Made by a program: the position numbers and the translations under genes
The notes under the pieces: model-generated
Seen by the model: the letters and a program-made list of their open reading frames with translations, nothing else
Databases searched by the model: none
Told to the model about the DNA's origin: nothing
Shown here: positions 46,114 through 57,439 of the stretch, one piece after another
How the letters are laid out: every line of letters starts with the position of its first letter
Numbering within the stretch: the first letter of the stretch is position 1
NCBI GenBank assembly: GCA_964016985.1
Contig: OZ024827.1
Location: 53,176,684 to 53,240,683 of the forward strand
Origin: Anodontia alba
Taxonomy: Eukaryota > Mollusca > Bivalvia > Lucinida > Lucinidae
Length of the DNA stretch: 64,000 nucleotides
Direction: 5' to 3'

Positions 46114-47915
46114 CTAAGAACAGTCACACTTACCTTGACCTAGATCCCAGCAACCTGAAAGTTGAACTAGCTGGAGATATAATCATACCTAACATTTATG
46201 TGAAGTTATATTACAATCCATTGATAAATCTAGGCACTAAAGGGATTACAAAGTTTTTTTTTCTAAAAATAGCCGGTTACCTTAACTTTGAGCCCAGCAA
46301 CCTGAAAGCTGAACTTGCTTGAGATAGTATATTACCAAATATTGTGTGAATATATATTAAAGTCCATTGATAAATGCAGGGGCTAGAGCGATGACAAAGT
46401 CTTTCTAAAAAATAGCCAAAGTTACCTTGACCTTGAGCCCAGCAACCTGAACGTCGAATTTGCTCGAGATAGTATCATAACCAACACTTATGTGAAATTA
46501 TATTAAAATTCATTTATAAATGTAGGCACTAGATTTCTAAAAAATAGCCACAACAACCTTGACCTTGAGCCCAGGACCCTTAAGGTCAAATTTGCTCGAG
46601 ATATAGTCATACCCAACATTTGTGTGAAGTTACATTAAAATCCATCAATAAATGTAGGCGCTAGAGTGATGACAATCTTTTTTTAAAAAATAGCTACAGT
46701 GACCATGACCTTGAGCCCAGGACCCTGAAAGTCATTTTTGCTCGAAATATTGTCATACCCAAAATTTGTGTGAAGTTATATCAAAACCCATCAATAAATG
46801 TAGGCGCTGGGGGATGACTAAGCTTTTTTTTTCTAAAAATAGCCAGAGTGACCTTGACTTTGGGACCAGGACCCTGAAAGTCGAATTTGCTCGAGATATT
46901 GTCATACTCAACATTTGTTTGAAGTTATATTAAACTCCATTGATGAATGTTGGCACAAGAGTGATGACAAAGTTTGTTTTTTGTTTTTTTTTTTCTAAAA
47001 ATAGCCCAGTTACCCTTGAGCACAGGACCTTGAAAGTCGAACTTGCTCAAGATATTATCATACCCAACATTCGTGTAAAGCTACATTAAAATCCATCAAT
47101 AAATGTAGGCGCTACAGCGATGACAAAGTTTTTCTAAATTAGCCACAGTGACCTTGGCCTAAGACCTTGAAAGTCGAACTTGCTCGAGATATTGCCATAC
47201 CCAACATTTGTGTGAAGTTATATAAAAATCCATCAATGAATGTAGGCGCAAGAGCGATGACAATTTTTTTTCTAAAAATAGCCGCACTGACCTTGACCTT
47301 AAGCCCAGGACCCTGAAGTCGAACTTGCTCGAGATATTGTCATACCCAAGTTATTTTAAAATCCATTGATAAATGTTGGCACAAGAGTGATGACAGTTTT
47401 TTCTAAAAATAGCCAGAGTGACCTTAACCTTGAGCCCAGAATCCTGAAAGTCGAACTTGCTCGAGATATTATCATACTCAACATTTGCGTGAAGTTACAT
47501 TAAAATACATTAATGAATGTAGGCGCTAGAGCGATGACAATGTTTTACTAAAAAAGACACAGTGACCTTGATCTTGATTCAAGGACCCTGAAAGTCGAAC
47601 TTGCTCAAGATATTGTCATAGCCAACATTTGAATGAAATTATATTAAAATCCATCAATAAATGTAGGAGCTAGAGCGATGACAATGCTTTTTATAAAAAT
47701 AGACACAGCGACCTTGACCTTGAGCCCAGAACCCTGAAAGTTGAATTTGCTCATTATCATATTTGTATTTATATTAAAACCCACCAATAAATGTAAGCGC
47801 TAGAGCGATGACAAAGGTTGAACATACGTTCGAACGTACGTATGGGACAAATCCTATATCCCCTCCACAACTTCGTTGTGCGAACAACCTCGTTATGCGA
47901 GGGGATAAGAAACTG
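45840..47915 (+). mobile_element. Non-autonomous element with ~145-bp array (family D)
   Basis: About 13 units share AAAATAGCCACAGTGACC, TTGACCTTGAGCCCAGGACC, CTGAAAGTCGAACTTGCTCG, AGATATTGTCATACCCAACA, TTTGTGTGAAGTTATATTA and AATGTAGGCGCTAGAGCGA. It ends with a palindrome, CATACGTTCGAACGTACGTA, and CTCCACAACTTCGTTGTGCG, then CCTCGTTATGCGAGGGGATA, which can form hairpins. T tracts interrupt several units (for example 46083-46113). No coding region. Confidence 0.8.
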
Positions 47916-48132
47916 CACATAATCTTTAAATAAATTTGTTTGAATTATTTAGTCGAAAAGAGGTTTCTACTCAGATAATTCCCTTTATGCATTATTCTTG
48001 TTCATGAATATGGACTATGGGACAGTTACAAGTATTATAAACAGCTAAATTTAGAACATAAAAATTTCATATAAATGTATATTGGTAAACATGCATCATA
48101 TGGCTTTTATGTGAGCTGTTACTCCACCTGAC

Positions 48133-48167
<35 letters not shown>

Positions 48168-48856
48168 AAAGAGGCAATATTTTTCAAGAGACTGGAGGCT
48201 GATTTCATTTTAAGATAGGGTTTTTCAATTTCCATGCATTTGTTTCATTGATAGTATAATTCACGAGACATGTGCCCTAAGTACACAAATGCCCCCACCG
48301 TTTAGTCTTAGCCTACAACAACATCTGGATGCATAAATTTCAACAACTATTTTCCAAAATGCTAATTCTGATCTTTTCTCACTTTTACCCATAGCCTCTT
48401 CCCAGGGCATAACCAAGGGGCAACTCTAGACAGAGTTAAATGTTTAGATCTGGGTAAGTAGCATACCAAATTTTAACTTCCCAGCATAAATGTTACCTAA
48501 GTTATGACCTCCAAGAGAAACGCAGACGTAAATGTCAATGTAAATTTGAAGGAAACATTTGTTAGACTAGTTACAAATGTGACATACGTAGCATCACAGC
48601 GATTTGCTCTATGCCCCACCGCTGCATTCAGCAGGCAAGGGCATAAAATAATAATAAAAAAAATAAATGCTTTTTTTGTAGATTCCTTATAATAAGTACT
48701 GGAAAAATGGAATGTCAGTGTCTACGGCGCCTCCTCTGATGTGTAACGCTGTTGAAATACCTCATCAATTCTGTCACTGCAATAACTTGATGTTGGAATG
48801 TCTAATTTTCTAGTAGTCTACTCTAAATAATTAGGAAGGACAAAGCACCCAAAGGA
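47916..48856. other. Unassigned DNA with a poly(A) tract
   Basis: An A tract lies at 48134-48163. The 62-codon ORF at 48504 has no motif. Nothing else was recognised. Confidence 0.4.
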
Positions 48857-49638
48857 AACAAGAGCACCATAAAGTGGAGCAATAGACGCCCGTTTACCAT
48901 TTTACAAGGGTACCCGATCTATAAAGTTGGACAAAGGCATAAAATATGTGGACTTTTACAAATGTACGTTATGTTGCCATATGGTTACCTAGTTATGACG
49001 TGAAAAGGGACAGACTAAATTAGTCAAAGGGAAGTAACTCAGAAAGTGAGAGCAATCTTTTTTTGAAGGCGAAATACCGTCTTTACCTCATACACGTTGC
49101 TATAAAGTTTCATCAAGATATTCCATATGGTTACCTAGTTATGGCACACATAAGGACAGTGTAAAAAAAATAATCAAAGAGAAGTAACTCAGAAATTAAG
49201 AAAGGGTGAGCAATCTTTTTTGTATGTGACACACTGTCTTAACCTCATAGACATTGCTATAAAGTTTCAAGATATTCCATATAGTTACCCACTTATGGTA
49301 CGTACAAGGTCAATCAAATGTTTAATCAAAGGGAAGTTTCTCAGAAAGTGGGAAAGGAAGAGAAATCATTTCTGTATGCGACACACTGTCCTAACCTGAT
49401 ACATACTGCTATAAAGTTTCATCAAGATATTCCATATGGTTTCCTAGTTATAGCACGCACAATGATAGTATGGAAAATCAAATAAAAGGGAAATAACTCA
49501 GAAAGTGAGAAAGAGAGAACAATCACTTTTGCACGAGACATGCCATCTTGACCTCAAACACATTGCCAGATATTCCATACGGTTACCAAGTTATGGTGCG
49601 CACAAGAATAGTCTGAAAAAAAAATAACCAAAGGAAAG

Positions 49639-49942
49639 TTTTGTTTGTGTTGAGGTTTTACGGCCCAGTCAACCCAATGGGGTCATGTCGAGCGCGGTCA
49701 GTTTACCTAACCACGCGTTTACTGGGCAGGCTTAGTCCTCTAAGCGGTTAACCAGTATTGTGCACATTCTTTCGCCAGAAACTGACAACTGCCCTACTTG
49801 AATCAGCGGAAGGGAGAGAATGACCGTAGAAAATATTTCATGATCAATCTCCCTGAAAGAATGTTGCCGACCTCGGCGGGAGTTTAACCCGCGACCTCCT
49901 GGTCTCCAGTCGGACGGCGCATCCAACTGAGCCACCAAGGCC
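49639..49942 (-). mobile_element. tRNA-derived SINE, copy 2
   Basis: It is nearly identical to 19460-19764: TTTTACGGCCCAGTCAACCC, GGTCATGTCGAGCGCGGTCA, CAGTATTGTGCACATTCTTT and ATTTCATGATCAATCTCC, and it ends with the tRNA-like head (minus strand). The flanks ACCAAAGGAAAG and CACAAAGGGAG form an imperfect target duplication cut from a TCAAAGGGAAG unit of the host array. Confidence 0.88.
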
Positions 49943-50395
49943 ACAAAGGGAGAAACTAAGAAAAGAAGAGCAATCTTTTCTGTATGCAACAAGCAGTTTT
50001 GACCTTATACACATTGCTGTAAAGTTTCAGTAAGATAATCCATATGGTTACCTAGTTATGGCATGCATAAGGATAGTGTGAAAAAACAAACAAACAAAAA
50101 ACAAACAAAAAAACACACTAATCAAAGGGAATTAACTCTGAAACTGAGAAAGGGATAGCAACCTTTTGGTATGTGATACATCTCAAACACATTGCTATAA
50201 AGCTTCACCAAGATATTCCATACGGTTACCTACTTAAGGTACGCACAAGGTCAGTCAAAACTTTAATCAAACGGAAGTAACTAAAAAAAATGGAGAAAGG
50301 GAGGGCAATCATTTTTGTACGCGAAATACCGTCGTAACCTCATACACATTGCTATAACGTTTCATCAAGATATGGCGTGCACAGGGATACTATTT

Positions 50396-52211
50396 AAACA
50401 AGAGGCCCACGGGCCACGGTTTGCTCACCTGAGTGACATAGCCACTGCAGACATGCAGATATTATGCAACATTTTTCCAATCCTATCATCGCAACTAATG
50501 AAAATATCATCATTTGAGCAGTTCTTAGTTTTGAAGAAGAATATATAGGCCTGACAGTCAATGGAGCATGATCATTTGAATAAACTATCAATCACATTTC
50601 AACAGAAGGATCAATGTAAAATTTGGTGAAAATTGGCTAAGTGGTTTCTGAAGAATCATGATTTTATACATGTAAACAGCACAGTGGCAGGGAAATATTA
50701 CAAATATAAACCAGATGATGGCCATCTTAGATTTCCAATCAGAACAATTTTAACTACTGTTGATCTACAAGTCACTTCGATACTTTCAATATAAATGTAT
50801 ATGGCCCATACAAATGGGGAAGCAAATTTGACCTTGGAGGTAAAAAGGTCAAATGTCAACATAGAACCATCATTTTAGCAATTTTGGTAGATCTCCTGTC
50901 CCCCGTAATTTGTGCAAAGATTAGGACCCAGGGCTTATTTGGTTATGGAGAAGAAGATTTTTAAAGGTTTTTACCATATATGGGCATGGCAGCCATTTTG
51001 ATCAATGGACCATACCCATTTTAGCAATCTTTCATTCTCCTGCCCACGGAGGCTCCGCATGAAATTTGAGCAACACTGGCCCGGAGGCTTCAGAGGAAAA
51101 GCCATTTGAAATTATCAACATTTTTTCCATACAAATGTATGGGGCCCATACAAATGCATACAAAAGCAAACTTGACCTCGCCATAAAAAGGTTAAATGTC
51201 AATGTATGACAATTTTTTTTAGCAACTTTGGCAGACCGCCCGTTCCAGATGATATATGCAAAGATTCAGCCACAAGCTATCCTCGGTTTTGGAGAATAAG
51301 ATTTTTAAATGTTTTTTCCCATACAAATGCATAAGGAAGCAAACTTGACCTTGCCGTAAAAAGGTCAAATGTCAATGTATGACCATTATTTTAGCAACTT
51401 TGGTAGATCCCCTGTCCCCGATGATTTATGCAAACATTCAGCCCCAAAGCATCCTCGGTTCTAGAGAAGAAGATTTTTAAAGGTTTTTACCATATATGGT
51501 CATGGCGGCCATCTTGGTCAACGAACCGTGACCATTTTAGCAATCTTTTGTTCCCCCTACCTAAGGAGGCTCCATATGAAATTTGAGCAAAATTGGCCCA
51601 GAGGCTCCAGAGGAGAAATTGTTTGAAATTCTGAACATTTTTCCCATACAAATGCATAAGGAAGCAAAATTGACCTTACCGTAAAAAGGTCAAATGTCAA
51701 TGTACGACCATTATTTTAGCAATTTTGGTAGCCCTCCTGTTCCCGAAGATATATGCAAAGAGTCAGCCATAAGGCATGCTCGGTTTTAAAGAAGAAGATT
51801 TTTAAAGGTTTTTCCCATACAAATGCATAGGGAAGCAAACTTGACCTTGCCGTAAAAAGGTCAAACGTCAACGTACGACAATTCTTTTAGCAATTTTGGT
51901 AGACCTCCCGTCCCCGATGATTCCTGCAAAGGTTCAGCCCCAAGGCATTCTCGGTTCTGGAGGAGAAGATTTTTAAAGGTTTTTACCATATATGGGCGTG
52001 GCGGCCATCTTGGTCAACGGACCGTGACCATTTTAGCAATTTTTCGTTCCCCCACCCTAAGGAGGCTCCATATGAAATTTGAGCAAAATTGGCTCAGCGG
52101 CTTCAGAGGAGAAGTCGTTTGAAAATGTTAACGGACGGACGCACGGACGGACGGACGACGGACGAAAAGTGATCACAATAGCTCATCCTGAGCAGAGCTC
52201 AGGTGAGCTAA
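50396..52211 (+). mobile_element. Non-autonomous element, family C, copy 3 (both ends present)
   Basis: It starts AAACAAGAGGCCCACGGGCC (hairpin GGCCCACGGGCC), then GGTTTGCTCACCTGAGTGAC, and ends ACGGACGGACGGACGACGGA, then AAGTGATCACAATAGCTC, CTGAGCAGAGCTCAGGTGAG and CTAA at 52211. Interior units carry CCATACAAATGCATA, GACCTTGCCGTAAAAAGG, TCAATGTACGACCATT and GGCATGGCGGCCATCTTGG. It interrupts the family E array. No ORF. The 3' hairpin followed by CTAA fits the Helitron-type CTRR end, but a canonical 5' TC is not evident. Confidence 0.8.
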
Positions 52212-52344
52212 AAACCTAATCAAAGGTAAATAACTCAGAAACTAAGAAAGGGAGAGCAACTATTTTCGCACGTGACACACCGACTTGGTCTCATACAGAT
52301 TGCTATGAAATTTCATCCAGATATTTCATACGGTTATTGAGTTA

Positions 52345-53683
52345 CGAGGGATGTTCGAAATGAATTGCTTATTTCTATTGGAGACTTCAAATTTCAAGTC
52401 AGCCCAAAAGTACTCATTTCATGCCCTCGAAGTACTCCCCGTGGCTAGAAATGCAAAGTTTCAGCCAATGTATCCACTTCTTGAAGGCGTCACGGTACGC
52501 TGATTTGGGCACAGTAATAAGGTACTGATGAATGGCAGATCCAAGTGCCTGTCGGGACTGGTATTTCCGCCCAGCAAGGAATGCTTTCAGTTTCGGAAAC
52601 AAAACGAAATCACATGGGGCAAGGTCTGGGGAATACGGGGGGTGAGGCAAAACAGTTACTTTTTCTTTCATCAAAAACGCCGTAACTATTGCGGAGGTAT
52701 GAGCTGGGGCATTGTCATGTAGAAGACGGACATGTTTAAAACCAGTGGCAGGGCGTTGTTTCTGATAATACTTTTTCAGTTTCTTCAGTACTACGTCTTT
52801 GTAGTACTTTCCGGTGATGCTTTTGCCCTTTTTCACTGGCACTTTTATTGCGACTCCTTCACCAGAGAAGAAGATTGCATACAAAACCTTCTTTGTACTC
52901 AAAGAACGTTTGGCAATTATTGGGCGTTTGCTGTGTTTAGTGGCCCAGATCTTATTGCTAACCTTTCTGACGGGCTCAAAATAATGGACCCAGATTTCAT
53001 CACCTGTGACGACATTGGCAAACTGCTTTTTGTCATATTTTGGAAACATTTGAAGCAGCTTTTTGGCCACTTTAACCCGTTGCCTCTTTTGCTCGTCAGT
53101 CAACAGATGTGGCACCCATCTAGCAGAAATCTTTCTGACTTTCAAATGCTTCTTCAAAATAAGGTGAACCGTTGAAAGTGATATGCCTACCTTTCGTGCA
53201 ATATCACGAACTGTAAATCTGGCATCTCCTTCAATGATTTCCTTTATTTTGGAAACGATTTCTTTACGAGATGCAGATTTTGGCCTACCTGATTTCGGTG
53301 CATTTTTGATGGACTCTACACCAGACTCAAATTTCTTTTTCCACCGCCGAACTGTGTCATAAGACACACAAGAAGGTCCAAAAGCAGTAGAAATTTCAGT
53401 CATCAGCTTCTTCAAAGAACAACCAAGTTTTGAGCGAGCTTTGATGTAAGCCCGTATTTCATCTTTTTTGTCGACGCTTCTACCAACCATTTTTACTGCA
53501 GTGGTCAATGACTGCGTGTATTCAAATGGCAACTTTTATGTCTTACACTTAGTCTAACATGTACATTTATACACCATTGTGTAGATATTGAATAACCCTA
53601 TACAGGTATGTATTGGTTTTTATCGTGCCCCACGTGGATATCGAGCTAGAGGACAATAAGCAATTCATTTCGAACATCCCTCG
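52345..53683 (-). mobile_element. Complete mariner transposon (1,339 bp)
   Basis: It has perfect 29-bp terminal inverted repeats beginning CGAGGGATGTTCGAAATGAA and is flanked by TA at 52343-52344 and 53684-53685. It contains a single uninterrupted transposase ORF. Perfect ends plus an open ORF point to a recent insertion. It interrupts a unit of the family E array (CGGTTATTGAGT-TA and TA-TGATGCGCACAAGG). Confidence 0.97.
52414..53532 (-). CDS. Mariner transposase (DD34D), intact
   Basis: The enzyme binds its own terminal repeats and performs cut-and-paste transposition into TA sites. The ORF is 372 codons from the ATG at 53532; the Met at residue 15 (MVGRSVDKKDEI, 53490) may be the true start, giving 358 residues, closer to the usual 340-360. 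The N-terminal half has two helix-turn-helix parts (LKKLMTEISTAFG; VRDIARKVGISLSTVHLIL) and the linker WVPHLLTDEQK. The catalytic part has VTGDEIWVHYFEP (first Asp), LLHDNAPAHTS (second Asp) and YSPDLAPCDF; 34 residues separate the second and third Asp, the mariner DD34D spacing. It ends GEYFEGMK. There is no stop or frameshift. Expression is not shown by the sequence; mariners usually carry a weak internal promoter. Confidence 0.97.
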   Translation of the reverse strand: MPFEYTQSLTTAVKMVGRSVDKKDEIRAYIKARSKLGCSLKKLMTEISTAFGPSCVSYDTVRRWKKKFESGVESIKNAPKSGRPKSASRKEIVSKIKEIIEGDARFTVRDIARKVGISLSTVHLILKKHLKVRKISARWVPHLLTDEQKRQRVKVAKKLLQMFPKYDKKQFANVVTGDEIWVHYFEPVRKVSNKIWATKHSKRPIIAKRSLSTKKVLYAIFFSGEGVAIKVPVKKGKSITGKYYKDVVLKKLKKYYQKQRPATGFKHVRLLHDNAPAHTSAIVTAFLMKEKVTVLPHPPYSPDLAPCDFVLFPKLKAFLAGRKYQSRQALGSAIHQYLITVPKSAYRDAFKKWIHWLKLCISSHGEYFEGMK

Positions 53684-53917
53684 TATGATGCGCACAAGGA
53701 TAGTCTAAAAAACTAATCAAAGGGAAGTTACTCAGAAAAGGGAACAATCATTTTTGTACGCAACACATCGTCTTGACCTCATACACATTGCTATAAAGCT
53801 TTATCAGAATATTCCTTACGGGTACCTAAATATGGCGCACACAAGAAATGTTTACGACAGTCGGATCGACAGACAGATAGCCGGACAACACCATAACATA
53901 ATAAAACGGGCGTATAA

Positions 53918-54008
53918 AAATGAACGTTTTCACACATGATTGGTATTTATTTCTCAAAAAAAAAAAATCCCCTTTAGAGCAAAAAATTAACAAAATAACA
54001 GGATGAAT
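53918..54008. other. Short spacer with A tract
   Basis: An A tract and AT-rich text between two elements. Confidence 0.5.
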
Positions 54009-56298
54009 AACAAGAGGCCCAAGTGAGCCTGAATAGCATTTAATGAATGAATGCTGGAGAAGAGAAAATGAGGACAAGAAGCAATGGAATCTGCTATCCC
54101 TCTAAGCATTCCTTAGTGTAAAAATGGCTTCAAACTTTGATAATTTTATTTAAAAAAATTCCTACATGAATATAATCTTGAAGCAGGCTGTAAGTGCCCT
54201 AGGGCAAATGTTTTTGAGGAAAGCACTTATCTTTCCAAAGATTCATATAATATAAGGTTTCAACAAAATTCCTAGAAAGTGAAGACTGAGTTTTACTAGT
54301 TGGCACTCATTTTCAACATGTATATAACCTTCGGGTGAGGCCACAAATAGTGTAGGCCACATGGTAGATCCCGTGTGTATGGTTTGTTAAAATTGATTTT
54401 GTTTGTCGATTTTGTAATCTGGGTCCATGTGAAAAAGGATGTTGCCATTTTTTTGGTTTGGGTTTAGGATTTCTATGAGTATAATGATATCATCATGAAT
54501 TATACACAGAATTAACATAAAACGAAATATAAAAAGGGGTATAAAGGTTGGGTGCCAATTTAGTCTGACAAGCATGACTAATTCTCGTGTGTGCCAAAGT
54601 GTTTACTGGGATCCATTGAATAAGAAAAAAATGTTCTTCAAGAAATTTAAAATCAATGAAAGCACTGCGCTTACATCAAGTAAGTGTCAAAACTATGTTA
54701 AAAATGAAATCAAAGGGAAGGTGCACTAGCCTTTCCCTACATAAAGTTCACATGAATAAATGACTGAGATGACTATTTTCAACGTTCAAAGGGCCATAAC
54801 TCAAAAGTAAGTAAACCAGATAAAGAGTTCTTATTTTCTGCAGATCCCTTCATGGTGATTCACATTCGTGTAAAGTTTACAATTATATCACAGAAACTTT
54901 TATTTTCAATGTTCAAAGACCCATAACTCAAAAAGTAAATAAGCCAGACTTATGTTTTTTTACGGTTCTTGTGATCTACATGTTTTACGCTGCTTTACAT
55001 TTTTTGCAAGGCATCAAGAAAATCTCTGAGATCGTTTTCAAGTTATAGAAAGAGCGCAAGTATATGACTGGGATCACTATTTATAATGTCTAAGGGTAGT
55101 AACTTCAAAAGCAGGTAATTCAGAGTTATGGTTCTTGTGTTCTGCACATCATATCATGGTGATATACATTTGCATAAACTTTCAAAAAAATATCTCAAAC
55201 AGTTTTCAAGTTAAAGAGCGGACGCATATATTACAGAAATCACTATTTTAAATATTTAAGTAATAGCCCATAACTCAAAAGTAGAATAAGCAGAAGTATG
55301 GTTTGTGTGTTCTGAACCTTGTCTTATGATGCTTTACATTTGTGTGAAGTTTTATCAAAATATCTGAAACGGTTTACAAGTTAAAGAGTTGACACGAGTA
55401 CATGGTATATATTGCTATTTTCAATATTTACTATGTTCAAAGGGTGGTAACTCCAAAAGTAAGTTAACCACGACTACGATTCTTGTGTTCTGCACATTAT
55501 CTTGTAGTGCTTTATATTTGTGAGAAATTTCATGAAAATATCTCAAACGGTTTTCAACTTACAGAGACACAAGTATATGGTAGAAATGGCTATGTTCAAT
55601 GTTAAAATGGCAATAACTCCAAAAGTAGGCAAACAAGAGTTACGGTTTATAAGTGCTGCATATTATCTTATAAAGCTTTAAATTTGTGTGAAGTTTCATC
55701 AAAATATCTGAAACTGTTTCCAACTTACAGACCGGACACTGGTACATGGTAGAGATGGCTATTTCAATATTTACAATGTTCAAAGGGCCGTAAATGCAAA
55801 GGTAGGTTAAGCAGAGTTATGGTTCTTGTGTTCATGTCATGGTGCATTGCATTTGTGCGTGATTTCATGAAAATATCTCAAATGGTTTACAACTTATAGA
55901 GCGGACATGAATGCATGGTGGAAATGGCTATGTTCAACGTTCAACGTTCAAAGGACAATAACTCGTTCAAAGGGTGAATAAACCAGGGGAATTCACTCTT
56001 GTTCAGAACGCAACTGACTTGTCCGGAGGAACAATGCTGCATAAGGAGACAGCTATAAGACGGTCTCTGCATGCAGTAATAATTGTTTATTTTGATGAGT
56101 CGTATCAAATGTAAACCCTTATATAGGATTGTAGAATACATTTGCAGTGATTTTCCTTGTTAAAGGGGCTTAATTGTCAAACGAATGGACAATGCTTCAT
56201 GAATTGCCTTTAGACACATTTGATATATGTGTCAAACACTGGACAAAGCTTCATTGGAAAGGTCCCTCAGGACCTTTACATAGTTTTTACTTTGAAAT

Positions 56299-57110
56299 AG
56301 AGCATTTTCGCTCCAGTGCAGACTACTTTATACTTGGCTTGAGAAAATAACGTGAATCAGTCCAAAATTGGCAGGGATTGTTACGACAATAAATGTAATA
56401 AAAGTGAGAAATGTAATACTTTTGAAGAGATTAGTGAATTGGATTCATATTTTATACACAAGCATAAAATTATAAAATATAGATCAAGTTTGATTTAGGG
56501 TTAAATCCACCAATATTTTTGGAGTTACGGCCCTTTTTCAACGTTGAAAAATAGTTTCAGTTTGATATCTTTTGAAACCATTGGTGTATTGAATTCATAT
56601 TTAACACACAGGTATATATGCATAAAAAAGAGCATTTTCGCTCCAATGCAGACTACTTTATACTTGGCTTGAGAAAGTAACGTGAATCAGTCCAAAATTG
56701 GCAGGGATTGTTACGACAAGAAATGCAATAAAAGTGAGAAATTAATAAAATGTTACATTTCTCACTTTTGTTACATTTCTTGTCGCAGGTATATAATCAT
56801 AAAATGTAGGTCAAGTTCAATTTAGGGTAAAATCCACCAATTGTTTTGGGAGTTATGGCCCTTTTTACACTTTAAAAATGGTTTCTGTTCAATAACTTTT
56901 GAAAAGATTAGTGAATTGGATTCATATTTTATACACAAGCATAAAATTATAGAATATAGATCAAGTTTGATTTAGGGTTAAATCCACCAATTATGTTTGG
57001 AGTTATGGCCCTTTTTCAACGTTGAAAAATAGTTTCAGTTTGATATCTTTTGAAACCATTGGTGTATTGAATTCATATTTAACACACAGGTATATATTCA
57101 TAAAATTGAG
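56299..57110. repeat. Recent internal duplications in family F
   Basis: GAGCATTTTCGCTCCAGTGC through GGGATTGTTACGACA (about 96 bp) occurs at 56299 and 56631, almost identical. The stretch from GATTAGTGAATTGGATTCAT to ATTTAACACACAGG (about 190 bp) occurs at 56429 and 56906. The high identity means unit exchange was recent. Confidence 0.85.
56711..56787. repeat. Hairpin with TTACATTTCTCACTTTTGTT arms
   Basis: TTACGACAAGAAATGCAATA then AAAGTGAGAAATT pairs with TTACATTTCTCACTTTTGTT then ACATTTCTTGTCG. The loop is about 8-10 bp. The same arm sequence forms the ends of the MITE at 63434. Confidence 0.85.
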
Positions 57111-57439
57111 GTCAAGTTCCAATTAGGGTAAAATCAAACCATTATTTTGGGAGTTATGGCGCTTTTTCACCTTCAAATGATGTTTCCTTCCGATATTTTT
57201 TTTTAAAAAAGATTGATTTGTGTATTGGATTCATATTTTGTACACAGGCATATAATCATAAAATATGATCAAGTTCGATTTAGGGTAAAATCTGCCAATT
57301 ATTATGAGAATTATGGCCTTTTTTTCAACTTCATTTTTTGCAAAATGCCTGCGTGTGGGTGAGGATGGCCCTGGGCGGGGGCATCTGTGTCATACTGACA
57401 CATTTCTAGTTTAATTCAGTACTTACGTACCGACGTTAA

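Larger units (their letters stand above)
48857..53917 (+). mobile_element. Non-autonomous element with ~160-bp array, carrying three nested insertions (family E)
   Basis: It starts AACAAGAGCACCATAAAGTG then GAGCAATAGACGCCCGTTTA and ends ATAAAACGGGCGTATAA at 53917, so ACGCCCGTTTA/TAAAACGGGCGT form short inverted ends. Units share TCAAAGGGAAGTAACTCAGA, AAGTGAGAAAGGGAGAGCAA, GACCTCATACACATTGCTAT, AAAGTTTCATCAAGATATTC and CATATGGTTACCTAGTTATG. Interruptions: SINE 49639-49942, family C element 50396-52211, mariner 52345-53683. Without them the host is about 1.6 kb. Confidence 0.8.
54009..57415 (+). mobile_element. Non-autonomous element(s) with two internal arrays (family F)
   Basis: It starts AACAAGAGGCCCAAGTGAGC like the other elements. 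The first array (54780-55960, ~170-bp units) has GTTCAAAGGGCCATAACTCA, AAAGTAAGTAAACC, GTTATGGTTCTTGTGTTCTG, GTGTGAAGTTTCATCAAAAT and ATCTCAAACGGTTTTCAA. The second (56300-57330) has GAATTGGATTCATATTTTAT, GGGTTAAATCCACCAAT and GAGTTATGGCCCTTTTTC. The tail is GCCTGCGTGTGGGTGAGGAT, then GGCATCTGTGTCATACTGAC. One or two fused elements are possible. No ORF of interest. Confidence 0.6.

Noticed and set aside
49860..49942. tRNA gene on the minus strand
   Set aside because: Same SINE head as at 19680.
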